This document shows positions 36,635-45,523 of a DNA stretch of 64,000 nt, in pieces. The stretch spans positions 62,001 to 126,000 of the forward strand of contig NZ_FOMS01000002.1 in the NCBI RefSeq assembly GCF_900112685.1, written 5' to 3'. The first letter of the stretch is position 1. The number at the start of each line of letters is the position of its first letter. The translations under genes were made by a program, and so were the position numbers. The DNA comes from Roseivivax sediminis. Lineage in GTDB: Bacteria; Pseudomonadota; Alphaproteobacteria; Rhodobacterales; Rhodobacteraceae. The notes under the pieces were generated by a model that was not told where the DNA came from, did not search any database, and saw only the letters and a program-made list of their open reading frames with translations.

Positions 36635-37171
36635 TCAGCCGCCCATCGGCGGCCAGGGCCGCGTGTCTTCCGCCGCGATCCAGGCGCGCACCCAGTCGGG
36701 CAGATCGGGCGCCTCGATCCTGCGGCCGAGCGCGGCCAGCACCTCCTCGGGCGGCACGATGCCGGACGGGCTTGTCGCCGCGCTGCGCAGGAGCGCGTGG
36801 CTCGAACAGGCCCCGTCCGGCGTCCACATCGCCTGCTCGATATAGATGAACCGATGATCCCAGCCGATCACCCGCGAGCGCATCTCCAGCCGCTCGAACA
36901 TCCGCACGCGTCGCCGGTAGCGCACCGAGGCGCCGGCGATCGCCATTCCCCAGCGCTTCTTGCGCAGGACGGTGTCGAGCCCCAGGCGCCGCGCCATCGG
37001 GATGCGGCCGAGATCGAACAGCGTCAGCGTCCGACCGTTGTTCAGTTCGCGCCATACGTCGAGGTCCCAGGGCCAGCAAAGGTGATGCGACACGTGCACC
37101 TCCCCGACCTCCAGCGGCGCGGCATCGCGGTGGACCCAAAGCTCCTTGAACATGCGCAGGAAGGGATACAT
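36635..37171 (-). CDS. Thioesterase family (hot-dog fold) protein
   Basis: 178 residues. The pattern EVHVSHHLCWPWDLDVWRELNNGRTLTLFDLGR resembles the 4HBT/acyl-CoA thioesterase fold (YbgC-like position of D and N residues). YRRRVRMFERLEMRSRVIGWDHRFIYIEQAMW follows as the second half of the hot dog. The substrate is unknown. ATG 37171 has AAAGGAG upstream. It is divergent from yggT. Confidence 0.78.
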   Translation of the reverse strand: MYPFLRMFKELWVHRDAAPLEVGEVHVSHHLCWPWDLDVWRELNNGRTLTLFDLGRIPMARRLGLDTVLRKKRWGMAIAGASVRYRRRVRMFERLEMRSRVIGWDHRFIYIEQAMWTPDGACSSHALLRSAATSPSGIVPPEEVLAALGRRIEAPDLPDWVRAWIAAEDTRPWPPMGG

Positions 37172-37301
37172 TCGGGCGGCTCCTTTCGCCGCCCGCTTCG
37201 CCCCGGAGGATGGAACCGTCAACCCCGGACTTCGCGGCACTCTTGCCCTCGCCGCTGCCTTTGCCTACCTCTGGGGCGCCCGGCGCGCGACAGGAGCTTG
37301 C

Positions 37302-37598
37302 ATGCAATCGCTTTTCCAGATCCTGATGCTGATCCTCGACATCATCTGGTTCTTCATCATCGCCCACGTCATCATGAGCTGGTTGATCAACTTCCAGGTC
37401 CTCAACCTGCGCCAGCCGCTCGTGGCGCAGATCTGGGACGGTCTGAACCGCCTGCTCGAACCGGTCTACAGCCAGATCCGCCGCGTATTGCCGCCGATGG
37501 GCGGGCTCGACCTCGCGCCGCTGGTGGCGCTGGTCGGCGTCTATGCCCTGCGCATCATCCTCGCCAACAACGCCGGGGCGTTCTACGGCGCCTACTGA
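37302..37598 (+). CDS. YggT family membrane protein
   Basis: 98 residues with two membrane segments flanking the conserved loop SWLINFQVLNLRQPL...LLEPVYSQIRRVLPPMGGLDLAPL. The family is widespread and of unsettled function (membrane integrity or protein-complex insertion suggested). ATG 37302 gives the standard length. Its 3' end overlaps the convergent dehydrogenase gene by 7 bases. Confidence 0.9.
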   Translation: MQSLFQILMLILDIIWFFIIAHVIMSWLINFQVLNLRQPLVAQIWDGLNRLLEPVYSQIRRVLPPMGGLDLAPLVALVGVYALRIILANNAGAFYGAY

Positions 37599-38464
37599 GC
37601 CTTGCGCTCGTAGGCGCGCAGGATCGCGGACTGGTCGGCCGAGCCGAAGCCGGCGCCCTTGGCCAGTTTGAAGCCCGCGGTCGTGCCCTGCGTCACGGGC
37701 ACGTCACGGCCCGCGCGGTCGGCCGCCGCGCTGATGATGCCGAGGTCCTTCAGGATTCCGTCCACCGGGAACTGCACCTCGTGCGCACCGTCGAGCATCC
37801 GGCGCCCGTAGGTGCGCATCATGTCGCTCGCCACCGGGGTTTCACAGAAGATCTCGAAGGCGCGCTCGCGGTCGTGACCCAGCGCCTCCACGAGCGACAG
37901 AAGTTCGGCGAAGGCCGCCTCCTGCGCGGCCAGCATCCCGTTCACCAGGAGCTTGGTCGCGATCCCGGCGCCAACGGGCCCGGCCCGGTGCGTCGCCTTG
38001 CCCATCGCATCGAGTGCGGCCTCCGCCCGCTCGATGGCAAGCTGATTGCCGCCGGCGAGGATCACCAAGTCACCCGCTTCCGCCGGGGCCAGCGTGCCGG
38101 CGACCGGTGCGTCGATGAAGGCGGTGCCGGCCGCGGATGCATGGCCGGACAGCTCCGCGATCCAGTCGGGCGAGAGGGTGGAGCATTCGACCGCCACCGT
38201 CTCCTCGCCCATGGCGGCCAGCGCGCCGGTCTCCTCGTCCGTCCAGACCGCGCGCGAGGCCGCGTCGTCCATCACCATGGCGACCACGATCTGCGCGCCT
38301 TTCGCCGCTTCGCGGGGGTTGCCGGCCTCGGTCGCGCCGGCGGCGACGAGGGCGTCGGCCTTGCCGGGGCTGCGATTCCAGACGGCGAGTTCGTGGCCCG
38401 CCTTGACGATGTTCATGGCCATGCGCGATCCCATCGCGCCGAGGCCCAGGAATGCGATCTTCAT
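37592..38464 (-). CDS. 3-hydroxyisobutyrate dehydrogenase-like NAD(P)-dependent oxidoreductase
   Basis: 290 residues of the beta-hydroxyacid dehydrogenase family. The Rossmann motif IAFLGLGAMGSRMA opens the protein, DAPVAGTLAPAEAGDLVILAGG is the substrate-binding block, and the catalytic lysine lies in ATKLLVNGMLAAQ. Whether it acts on 3-hydroxyisobutyrate, glyoxylate/succinic semialdehyde or another substrate cannot be told; the GLYR-type subgroup is possible. It stands alone, convergent with yggT and divergent from recQ. Confidence 0.85.
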   Translation of the reverse strand: MKIAFLGLGAMGSRMAMNIVKAGHELAVWNRSPGKADALVAAGATEAGNPREAAKGAQIVVAMVMDDAASRAVWTDEETGALAAMGEETVAVECSTLSPDWIAELSGHASAAGTAFIDAPVAGTLAPAEAGDLVILAGGNQLAIERAEAALDAMGKATHRAGPVGAGIATKLLVNGMLAAQEAAFAELLSLVEALGHDRERAFEIFCETPVASDMMRTYGRRMLDGAHEVQFPVDGILKDLGIISAAADRAGRDVPVTQGTTAGFKLAKGAGFGSADQSAILRAYERKAQ

Positions 38465-38594
38465 GTCTGTCGGTCCCTTGAAGTGACGTGCCGCGGGCGG
38501 AACGTCGCGGCGGCCAGCCTTGTTCACCGAATCTTAGTGTGCGACTGTCGAAATAAGAGCAGATCGACACAAATCCGGCGAAACGCGCCCCTCG

Positions 38595-40682
38595 ATGTCT
38601 TCCGACACGGTCCTTTCCGACGACACTGGCACGGGCGCCCCGACCCGGGCCGCCGCGCTTTTGCGCGAGGTTTTCGGCTTCGACGCCTTCCGCCCCGGCC
38701 AGGGCGAGATCGTGGAGGCGGTGGCGGCCGGCGACAACGTGCTCGCCATCATGCCCACGGGCGGGGGCAAGTCGCTCTGCTACCAGCTTCCCGCCTTGAT
38801 CGGGCACGGCGTCACGGTCGTCGTCTCGCCGCTCATCGCGCTCATGCGCGACCAGGTGCGCGCCCTGCGCGAGGCGGGGGTGGAGGCCGGGGCGCTCACC
38901 TCCGGCAACACGCCCGAGGAAACGGACGCGGTCTGGGACGCGCTGCATGACGGGCGGCTGAAGCTTCTTTACCTCGCGCCGGAACGGCTCGCCTCGGGCG
39001 GCACGCAGCGCATGCTGGCAGAGGCCGGCGTGACCCGCATCGCCGTGGACGAGGCGCATTGCGTCAGCCAGTGGGGTCACGATTTCCGCCCCGACTACCT
39101 GCGCATCGGGGAACTGCGCCGCGCGCTTGGCGTGCCGCTCGCCGCCTTCACCGCCACCGCGGACACCGAAACGCAGGGCGAGATCGTCACCCGGCTCTTC
39201 GACGGGGCGGCGCCGACCACCTTCCTGCGCGGCTTCGACCGGCCGAACCTGCACCTGGCGTTCCAGCCCAAGGACCAGCCGCGCCGGCAGATCCTCGCCT
39301 TCGCCGCCGCGCGGCGCGGCCAGTCGGGCATCGTCTATTGCGGCACGCGGGCAAAGACCGAAAGCCTCGCCCAGGCGCTGCGCGAGGAAGGGCATTCCGC
39401 TTTGGCCTATCACGGCGGGATGGAGCCGGATCAGCGACGGGACACCGAAGAGCGTTTCGCCACCGAGGACGGGCTGATCGTCGTCGCCACCGTGGCCTTC
39501 GGCATGGGCGTCGACAAGCCGGATATCCGCTGGGTCGCCCATGCCGATCTGCCGAAGTCGATCGAGGCCTATTACCAGGAAATCGGCCGCGCCGGCCGCG
39601 ACGGCGCCCCGGCCGAGACGCTGACGCTCTTCGGCGCGGACGACATCCGCCTGCGCCGGTCGCAGATCGACGAGGGCAACGCCCCGCCCGAACGCCGCGC
39701 CGCCGATCACGGCCGGCTGAATGCGCTTCTCGGCCTCGCCGAGGCGATAGGCTGCCGCCGCCGCCAGCTGCTGAGCTATTTCGGCGAGGACCATCCCGGC
39801 AATTGCGGCGGCTGCGACCTGTGCGACCGCCCGCCCGAGACATTCGACGGCACCGAGGCGGTGCGCAAGGCGCTGTCCGCCGCGCTCCGCACCGGGGAAA
39901 GCTTCGGCGCGGGCCACCTCATCGACATCCTTCTGGGCAACGCGACCGACAAGGTCCGCCAGCGCGGTCACGAGAGCCTGCCGACCTTCGGCGTCGGCAA
40001 GGATCTGTCCCGCTCGCAATGGCAGGCGGTGTTCCGGCAGATGATGGGCCGCGATCTCATCCGCCCCGATCCCGACCGCCACGGCGCGCTGTGGATGACC
40101 GAGGCCGCCCGCCCGATCCTGCGCGGCGAGGCCGGCATCACACTGCGCCGCGACACCATAGACCGCGCCAAGGCTGCGCGCCCCGCCGTGAAGACGCTGG
40201 TGAGCGAGGAAGACGCGCCACTGATGTCCGCGCTCAAGGCCAAGCGCCGTGCGCTGGCCGAGGCCGCGCGCGTGCCGGCCTACGTGATCTTCCCCGACCG
40301 CACGCTGATCGAGATGGCAGAGCGGCGTCCCGCCAATCTCGACGAGATGGCCGGGATCTCGGGGATCGGCGCGAAGAAGCTCGAACGCTACGGCGCCGCC
40401 TTCCTTGAGGTGATCCGCGGCGAGGCCGAAGCGGTGCATCCGGCGCGGCGCAAGCTGGCGGGAGGCTCGTCCGGCGCGGTCTACGACCGCCTTCTGTCGG
40501 CGCAGGCGGACCTCGCCCGCGGGCCCGACGGCACCGACAAGCCGCTGTCCTGCTCGGCCTCCCAGCTTGCCAAGGTGGCGGAGGTGCGCCCGCGTGACGC
40601 CGATACGCTGACCCGCCTTCTGGGGGAGCGGCGAGCGGAACGGTTCGGGGCGGCCTTCCTCGATATCCTTCAGGACGGCTGA
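38595..40682 (+). CDS. recQ: ATP-dependent DNA helicase RecQ
   Basis: 695 residues. Walker A MPTGGGKS with K59; the DEAH box at 152-155 ([18 protein letters not shown]); helicase C-domain with [20 protein letters not shown]; a zinc site of C387, C404, C407, C410; an RQC winged helix; and HRDC ([17 protein letters not shown], about 575-600). The domain set is complete for RecFOR-pathway repair helicase. There is an additional C-terminal extension after the HRDC. A 130-base non-coding space precedes it, with no recognisable SOS box. Confidence 0.95.
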   Translation: MSSDTVLSDDTGTGAPTRAAALLREVFGFDAFRPGQGEIVEAVAAGDNVLAIMPTGGGKSLCYQLPALIGHGVTVVVSPLIALMRDQVRALREAGVEAGALTSGNTPEETDAVWDALHDGRLKLLYLAPERLASGGTQRMLAEAGVTRIAVDEAHCVSQWGHDFRPDYLRIGELRRALGVPLAAFTATADTETQGEIVTRLFDGAAPTTFLRGFDRPNLHLAFQPKDQPRRQILAFAAARRGQSGIVYCGTRAKTESLAQALREEGHSALAYHGGMEPDQRRDTEERFATEDGLIVVATVAFGMGVDKPDIRWVAHADLPKSIEAYYQEIGRAGRDGAPAETLTLFGADDIRLRRSQIDEGNAPPERRAADHGRLNALLGLAEAIGCRRRQLLSYFGEDHPGNCGGCDLCDRPPETFDGTEAVRKALSAALRTGESFGAGHLIDILLGNATDKVRQRGHESLPTFGVGKDLSRSQWQAVFRQMMGRDLIRPDPDRHGALWMTEAARPILRGEAGITLRRDTIDRAKAARPAVKTLVSEEDAPLMSALKAKRRALAEAARVPAYVIFPDRTLIEMAERRPANLDEMAGISGIGAKKLERYGAAFLEVIRGEAEAVHPARRKLAGGSSGAVYDRLLSAQADLARGPDGTDKPLSCSASQLAKVAEVRPRDADTLTRLLGERRAERFGAAFLDILQDG

Positions 40683-40698
40683 GACCGCTGCGATCCGC

Positions 40699-40727
40699 TT
40701 GTGCGGCCACCGCCCGGATTGTATGCC
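40699..40727 (+). promoter_or_regulatory. Candidate promoter of ilvD
   Basis: TTGTGC (40699-40704), a 17-base spacer and TATGCC (40722-40727) lie 31 bases before the ilvD ATG. Both hexamers are only partial consensus matches, so this is a weak call based on spacing and position in the 76-base gap after recQ. Confidence 0.25.
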
Positions 40728-40758
40728 AAATCTCGACGATGCCCGAGGGAGACCCCAG

Positions 40759-42522
40759 ATGCTCAAGCGCCCGTTCGACAAGACGAAGCTGCCCAGCCGC
40801 CACGTGACCGAAGGGCCGGCGCGCGCGCCGCACCGCTCCTACTACTACGCGATGGGCATGACCGAGGAGGAGATTCACCAGCCCCTCGTCGGTGTCGCGA
40901 CCTGCTGGAACGAAGCCGCGCCGTGCAACATCTCCCTCTCGCGGCAGGCGCAGGCGGTGAAGATGGGCGTCAAGCAGGGCTTCGGCACCCCGCGGGAGTT
41001 CACCACGATCACCGTCACGGACGGCATCGCCATGGGCCACGAGGGCATGCGGTCGTCCCTCGCGTCGCGCGAGGCCATCGCGGACACGGTGGAGCTGACG
41101 ATGCGCGGGCATTGCTACGACGCCATCGTCGGGCTTGCCGGCTGCGACAAGTCGCTGCCGGGCATGATGATGGCGATGGTGCGGCTGAATACCCCGTCGG
41201 TGTTCATCTACGGCGGGTCGATCCTGCCGGGCAAGGCGCCGCAGGTCGACGAGATTCCCGAGGATTTCCGCACCCGCGACCTGACCGTGCAGGACATGTT
41301 CGAGGCCGTCGGCCGCCACCAGAACAATGAGCTGTCGGATGCCGCGCTGGCGATGCTCGAACGCGTCGCCTGCCCGAGCGCGGGCGCCTGCGGCGGGCAG
41401 TTCACCGCCAACACCATGGCCTGCGTCTCCGAGGCGATCGGCCTCGCGCTGATGAACTCCTCGGGCATGCCCGCCCCCTACGAGAGCCGCGACAGCTATG
41501 GCGAAGCCTCGGGCCGCGCGGTCATGGACCTGATCGAGAGCAACATCCGCGCCCGCGACGTCGTCACCCGCAAGAGCCTCGAGAACGCCGCGCGCGTCGT
41601 CGCCTGCACCGGCGGGTCGACCAATGCCGGCCTGCACCTGCCGGCCATCGCGCACGAGGCGGGGATCGAGTTCTACCTCGACGACGTGTGCGAGATCTTC
41701 CGCGACACGCCGTATTTCGTCGACCTCAAGCCGGGCGGGTCGCACGTGGCCAAGGACCTCTTCGACGCCGGCGGCATCCCCGTCGTGATGAAAGAGCTGC
41801 GCAAGGCCGGCCTGATCCACGAAGATTGCATGACCGCCAGCGGCAATAGCATCGGCGAAGAGCTCGACCAGATCTCTCGCACCGCGGACGGCAAGGTCAT
41901 CTACCCGATCGAGACGCCGATCACCAAGACCGGCGGCGTCGTCGGCCTCAAGGGCAACCTCGCGCCCGAGGGCGCCATCGTGAAGGTCGCCGGCATCCCC
42001 GCCGAGAACCAGGTCTTCACCGGCCCCGCGCGCGTCTTCGAATGCGAAGAGGAGGCGTTCGAGGCGGTGAAGTCCCGCGGCTACGAGGAAGGTGAGGTCA
42101 TCGTCATCCGCAACGAAGGCCCCGCCGGCGGCCCCGGCATGCGCGAGATGCTGGCCACCACCGCGGCCCTCTCCGGGCAGGGCATGGGCAAGAAGGTCGC
42201 GCTGATCACCGACGGGCGCTTCTCGGGCGCGACGCGGGGCTTCTGCGTCGGCCATGTCGGCCCCGAGGCGGCGCATGGCGGGCCGATCGCGCTTCTGAAG
42301 ACCGGGGACGTCATCACCATCGACGCGGTGAAGGGCGAGCTGTCGGTCGATCTGTCGCAAGAGGAACTCGATGCCCGCCGACAGGCGTGGACCGGCGCGC
42401 GGCCCACGGATTATGCCGCCGGGGCGCTGTGGAAATACGCGCAGCTCGTCGGGGCGACTTACAAGGGCGCGGTCACGCACCCCGGCGCGGCGGCGGAAAC
42501 GCACGTCTACATGGACCAGTGA
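40759..42522 (+). CDS. ilvD: Dihydroxy-acid dehydratase
   Basis: 587 residues, IlvD/Edd family Fe-S dehydratase of branched-chain amino acid synthesis. The cysteines sit in [10 protein letters not shown] (C49, C56), [10 protein letters not shown] (C129) and [15 protein letters not shown] (C205, C211), and [17 protein letters not shown] is a later family block. ATG 40759 is preferred to an upstream frame start because [17 protein letters not shown] is a typical N-terminus. Its stop overlaps the lipoprotein start by one base. Confidence 0.93.
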   Translation: MLKRPFDKTKLPSRHVTEGPARAPHRSYYYAMGMTEEEIHQPLVGVATCWNEAAPCNISLSRQAQAVKMGVKQGFGTPREFTTITVTDGIAMGHEGMRSSLASREAIADTVELTMRGHCYDAIVGLAGCDKSLPGMMMAMVRLNTPSVFIYGGSILPGKAPQVDEIPEDFRTRDLTVQDMFEAVGRHQNNELSDAALAMLERVACPSAGACGGQFTANTMACVSEAIGLALMNSSGMPAPYESRDSYGEASGRAVMDLIESNIRARDVVTRKSLENAARVVACTGGSTNAGLHLPAIAHEAGIEFYLDDVCEIFRDTPYFVDLKPGGSHVAKDLFDAGGIPVVMKELRKAGLIHEDCMTASGNSIGEELDQISRTADGKVIYPIETPITKTGGVVGLKGNLAPEGAIVKVAGIPAENQVFTGPARVFECEEEAFEAVKSRGYEEGEVIVIRNEGPAGGPGMREMLATTAALSGQGMGKKVALITDGRFSGATRGFCVGHVGPEAAHGGPIALLKTGDVITIDAVKGELSVDLSQEELDARRQAWTGARPTDYAAGALWKYAQLVGATYKGAVTHPGAAAETHVYMDQ

Positions 42523-43172
42523 TGGCCATGCGGGTCGCTCTTGCCGCCTGTCTCGCGCTGGCCCTCGCCGCCTGCGAGGTGCCCGAGGGCGGAGAGCTGC
42601 GCTTCGCCCCGGGCGCCGGGGCGGGAATCAGCGCCGGCCGCGACGCCCTCACCGGCGAGGAGGAGGCCGCGCCGATCCGCGCCGTGGAAATGGCCGGCGG
42701 CGCGGTGGTCGTGGCCGGCCCGCGCGGCTACTGCATCGACCCCGAAACCGTGTCCGCCCGCGGGGGCGGCGGCTTCGCGATGCTCGCCAGCTGCCGGATC
42801 CTCGCCGGGTCCGGCCCGGCCGTGGCGCCGGCGCTGATCACCGTGACCGTCGGCGCGCGGGAGCGTGCACCGGTCCTGCCCGATCCGGCGACGCTGGCGC
42901 GGCTCGTCGGCGGGCCGGCCGCCTCGGCGGAGACCAGCGAAGGGTTCGTCAGCCTGCAGATACAGGAAGGCGGCGACACGGTTCTGGCCGGCGGCGACGG
43001 ACGCTATTGGCGCGGCGCGTTCCTGCAGGGGCCGCGGCTGGTGTCGCTCGCGCTCTACGCGCCCGAGGGCAGCCGCCTCGCCGGGGCGCCCGGCCGCGCC
43101 CTCCTGGCCGAGGTGCGCCGCGCCATCGCGGCCGCGAGCCCCGAGACCGGCACGTTGCCGGGCGGCGGCTGA
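42522..43172 (+). CDS. Putative lipoprotein, uncharacterised
   Basis: 216 residues starting [18 protein letters not shown] (an alternative ATG lies two codons later and gives a tidier signal). Lipobox LALAAC. The mature part holds short conserved-looking stretches VVVAGPRGYCIDPETV and AMLASCRILAG, with two cysteines that may pair, and YWRGAFLQGPRLVSLALYAPEGS. I know no family name; it is a probable periplasmic-facing lipoprotein. It is directly coupled to ilvD. Confidence 0.65.
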   Translation: MAMRVALAACLALALAACEVPEGGELRFAPGAGAGISAGRDALTGEEEAAPIRAVEMAGGAVVVAGPRGYCIDPETVSARGGGGFAMLASCRILAGSGPAVAPALITVTVGARERAPVLPDPATLARLVGGPAASAETSEGFVSLQIQEGGDTVLAGGDGRYWRGAFLQGPRLVSLALYAPEGSRLAGAPGRALLAEVRRAIAAASPETGTLPGGG

Positions 43173-43254
43173 GCGGGCGCCGTCCCGTGGTGGTAACCAT
43201 CTGGCACGAGGCCGGGACGCACGGCAGAGTGACGCGGCGACGCGCGGGGTAACG

Positions 43255-44028
43255 ATGGCAGGCGACGGGCAGGGCTTTCTGGACAGGATCGCGGAGCGCG
43301 GCGCGCTGCGGCGCTGGCGCCGATTGGCGACCGCGGCCCCCGAAACCGACCTTGCCCGGCTGCGGGGCCAACGCACCTCGGCCCGGCGGCTGAAACGGTA
43401 TCTCGACGACTTCATGCATGTCGCCGACGGCCGGCTCGCCCTGCCGGCGAACGTCAATCACGCGATCCCCCGGCCGCATGACGCGGACTGGGCCTGGCGG
43501 CCCGAGCTTTGGTCCGGCCCGCTGCCTGTGCCCGGCCTCGCCTCGGTCCGGACCGCGTCGGCGCTGGGTTCGGAGGCCACGCTGTTTCACGATTGCCCCG
43601 CCTCGGAGCTGATCCTGCGCCAGATCCGCAACACGCGGGAGGCCGACCTCGCCGCATACGGCCTGCGGCTCGACGTGTTCCGCTTCGACGGCTCTTACCT
43701 GTCGCTTGCCGTCGATCTGCCGCAAGAGGCTGCTCAGGGCCTGAAGCGCCGCCACCTGATCCGGCTGGAGACTATCGTGGAAATGGAAACACCGCTGGAG
43801 ATCTTCGTGCGGCTCAACGTCCAGCATGGCCCTAACGTCGAACAGATCGTGCGCGAGCTGCCGCTCCACCGGCACGGGACCCGGGTGGAGTTCGACCTCG
43901 CCTACACCAGGCTGAAGGATAAGCGCGTGGACAAGCTCTGGACCGACATCATCTTCGAGGGCTCGCAAATGAACCAGGTGGTGCTGCGCGATCTGACCTT
44001 CAGCCGCCGTCCGCGCGCGGAACTCTGA
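43255..44028 (+). CDS. DUF6478-type conserved protein
   Basis: 257 residues. A basic N-terminal helix region (LRRWRRLATAAPETDLARLRGQRTSARRLKRYLDDF) is followed by a beta-rich domain with DADWAWRPELWSGPLP, GSEATLFHDCPASELILRQIRNT and the ending VVLRDLTFSRRPRAEL. I recognise it as a Rhodobacterales-restricted family probably corresponding to DUF6478; no function is known, although the beta domain resembles carbohydrate-binding modules of polysaccharide genes. It precedes another uncharacterised gene by 16 bases. Confidence 0.65.
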   Translation: MAGDGQGFLDRIAERGALRRWRRLATAAPETDLARLRGQRTSARRLKRYLDDFMHVADGRLALPANVNHAIPRPHDADWAWRPELWSGPLPVPGLASVRTASALGSEATLFHDCPASELILRQIRNTREADLAAYGLRLDVFRFDGSYLSLAVDLPQEAAQGLKRRHLIRLETIVEMETPLEIFVRLNVQHGPNVEQIVRELPLHRHGTRVEFDLAYTRLKDKRVDKLWTDIIFEGSQMNQVVLRDLTFSRRPRAEL

Positions 44029-44044
44029 GCCGGGAGGGACAGCG

Positions 44045-44422
44045 ATGAGCGTCTACACGGTCACCAAGACCCGCTTCACCGAAGGCGTCTGGGAGGGGCT
44101 GGTCGCCGCAAAGGAGGCCGATGCCGCGCCGCCCGAGATCGCGGTCACCCACCCGGAGCGCTCGCTCGGCGCGGTGTCGCTGAGCGATACCGGCACGCCC
44201 GGTCGCTGGGTCCTGCGGGTGCCGGTGCCGGCGGATCTGATCGGCGACGGGGTTCAGACCTTCGTGATCGCCGACGCCCGCAGCGGCGAGACGCTGGAGA
44301 GCTTCACGCTCATCGCCGGGGAGGCGCTCGGCGACGATATCCGCGCGGAAATGGCGCTGCTGCGGGCCGAGCTCGACCTGCTGAAGTGCGCCTTCCGCCG
44401 CCACTGCACGGAAACGCCCTGA
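44045..44422 (+). CDS. Conserved hypothetical protein
   Basis: 125 residues beginning MSVYTVTKTRFTEGVWEGLV. The middle (PGRWVLRVPVPADLIGDGVQTFVIADARSGETLESFTL) is beta-rich; the end carries a short predicted coiled helix (AEMALLRAELDLLKCAFRRHC). RBS GGGAGGGA precedes the ATG. No named family recognised. Operonic with the DUF6478-type gene, so the two may act together. Confidence 0.65.
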   Translation: MSVYTVTKTRFTEGVWEGLVAAKEADAAPPEIAVTHPERSLGAVSLSDTGTPGRWVLRVPVPADLIGDGVQTFVIADARSGETLESFTLIAGEALGDDIRAEMALLRAELDLLKCAFRRHCTETP

Positions 44423-44497
44423 TCGGCCCCGCCTTGACCTTCGGCGCAGGGGGGTAGAGACGGTGCGGGTCTTTCCCGGTCAGGAACTCCCGCAGCC

Positions 44498-45409
44498 ATG
44501 CACGCGCTCCGCGGCATCTCCCTCAAGCTCGGCTCCGTGGTGCTCTTCGTCATCATGTCGGCGATGATCAAGGCGACCGCGCCGCACGTGCCGGCCGGAG
44601 AGGCGGTGTTCTTCCGCTCGTTCTTCGCGATGCCGGTGATCCTGGTGTGGCTCGCCCGCCGGCGCGAGCTGCGCACCGGCCTCAAGACGTCGAACCCGCT
44701 GGGCCATCTCTGGCGCGGGCTGATCGGCGTGTCGGCGATGGGCTGCACCTTCGCCGGACTCGGGCTCCTGCCGCTGCCCGAGGTGACCGCCATAGGTTTC
44801 GCCGCGCCGATCCTCACGGTGCTGTTCGGCGCCCTGCTGCTGGGCGAACGGATCCGCGCCTTCCGGATGAGCGCGGTGGCCGCGGGCCTTGTCGGCGTGA
44901 CGATCATCGTCTGGCCGCGCCTCACGCTCGACGCCGGCGAGGGCGCGGCGCTGGGCGTCGGGCTGGTGCTCCTGGCCTGCATCTTCCGGGCGCTGGCGCA
45001 GATCCAGATCCGCCGGCTCGTCGCGCACGAGGATACCGCCGCCATCGTCTTCTACTTCTCGCTCACCTCGACGCTGCTGGCCCTGTGCACGTCGCCCTTC
45101 GGCTGGGTTCTGCCGGACGGGCGCGAGACGGCGCTGCTGGTCGGCGCGGGGCTGATCGGCGGGGTGGCGCAGATCCTGATCACCTCGGCCTACCGCTTCG
45201 GCGAGGCGGGGCTGCTGGCGCCCTTCGACTATGCCGCCATGCTCTTCGCACTGGTCATCGGCTACACCGTGTTCGGCGAGGTGCCGACCCTGGCGATGCT
45301 GGCCGGCGCGGCCATTGTCATCGCCTCGGGCGTGGCGATCATCTGGCGCGAACGCCAGCTCGGACTCAGGCGCGGCAAGGGCCGGGCGGGGATGACCCCC
45401 CAGGGCTGA
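44498..45409 (+). CDS. DMT superfamily (EamA) exporter
   Basis: 303 residues with ten predicted helices in two EamA repeats (about 5-140 and 150-290). GEAVFFRSFFAMPVIL, the LPLPEVTAIGFAAPILTVLFGALLLGE block and its second-repeat equivalent LLAPFDYAAMLFALVIGYTVFGE are typical. Such proteins export metabolites or amino acids; the substrate is not predictable. Confidence 0.87.
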   Translation: MHALRGISLKLGSVVLFVIMSAMIKATAPHVPAGEAVFFRSFFAMPVILVWLARRRELRTGLKTSNPLGHLWRGLIGVSAMGCTFAGLGLLPLPEVTAIGFAAPILTVLFGALLLGERIRAFRMSAVAAGLVGVTIIVWPRLTLDAGEGAALGVGLVLLACIFRALAQIQIRRLVAHEDTAAIVFYFSLTSTLLALCTSPFGWVLPDGRETALLVGAGLIGGVAQILITSAYRFGEAGLLAPFDYAAMLFALVIGYTVFGEVPTLAMLAGAAIVIASGVAIIWRERQLGLRRGKGRAGMTPQG

Positions 45410-45431
45410 GGCGGGCGGGCGCCGCCAGCAG

Positions 45432-45490
45432 CCGCGCCCCTCTCTTCTTCTCGTTCCAAATACTCCGGGGGTGTGGGGGCTGGCCCCCAC
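45432..45490 (-). repeat. Dispersed hairpin/GAGTATTT element downstream of imuB
   Basis: Read on the minus strand: stem GTGGGGGC-CA-GCCCCCAC (45473-45490), then GAGTATTT, GG, AACGAGAAGAAG and GAGAGGGGCGCGG down to 45432. The 35 bases 45432-45466 differ from 54896-54930 at one position only, extending the homology beyond the core. It follows the imuB stop by about 34 bases. Confidence 0.75.
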
Positions 45491-45523
45491 TCCCTCCCTC
45501 TCCACCGGCGCGGCCGTTCCCAC

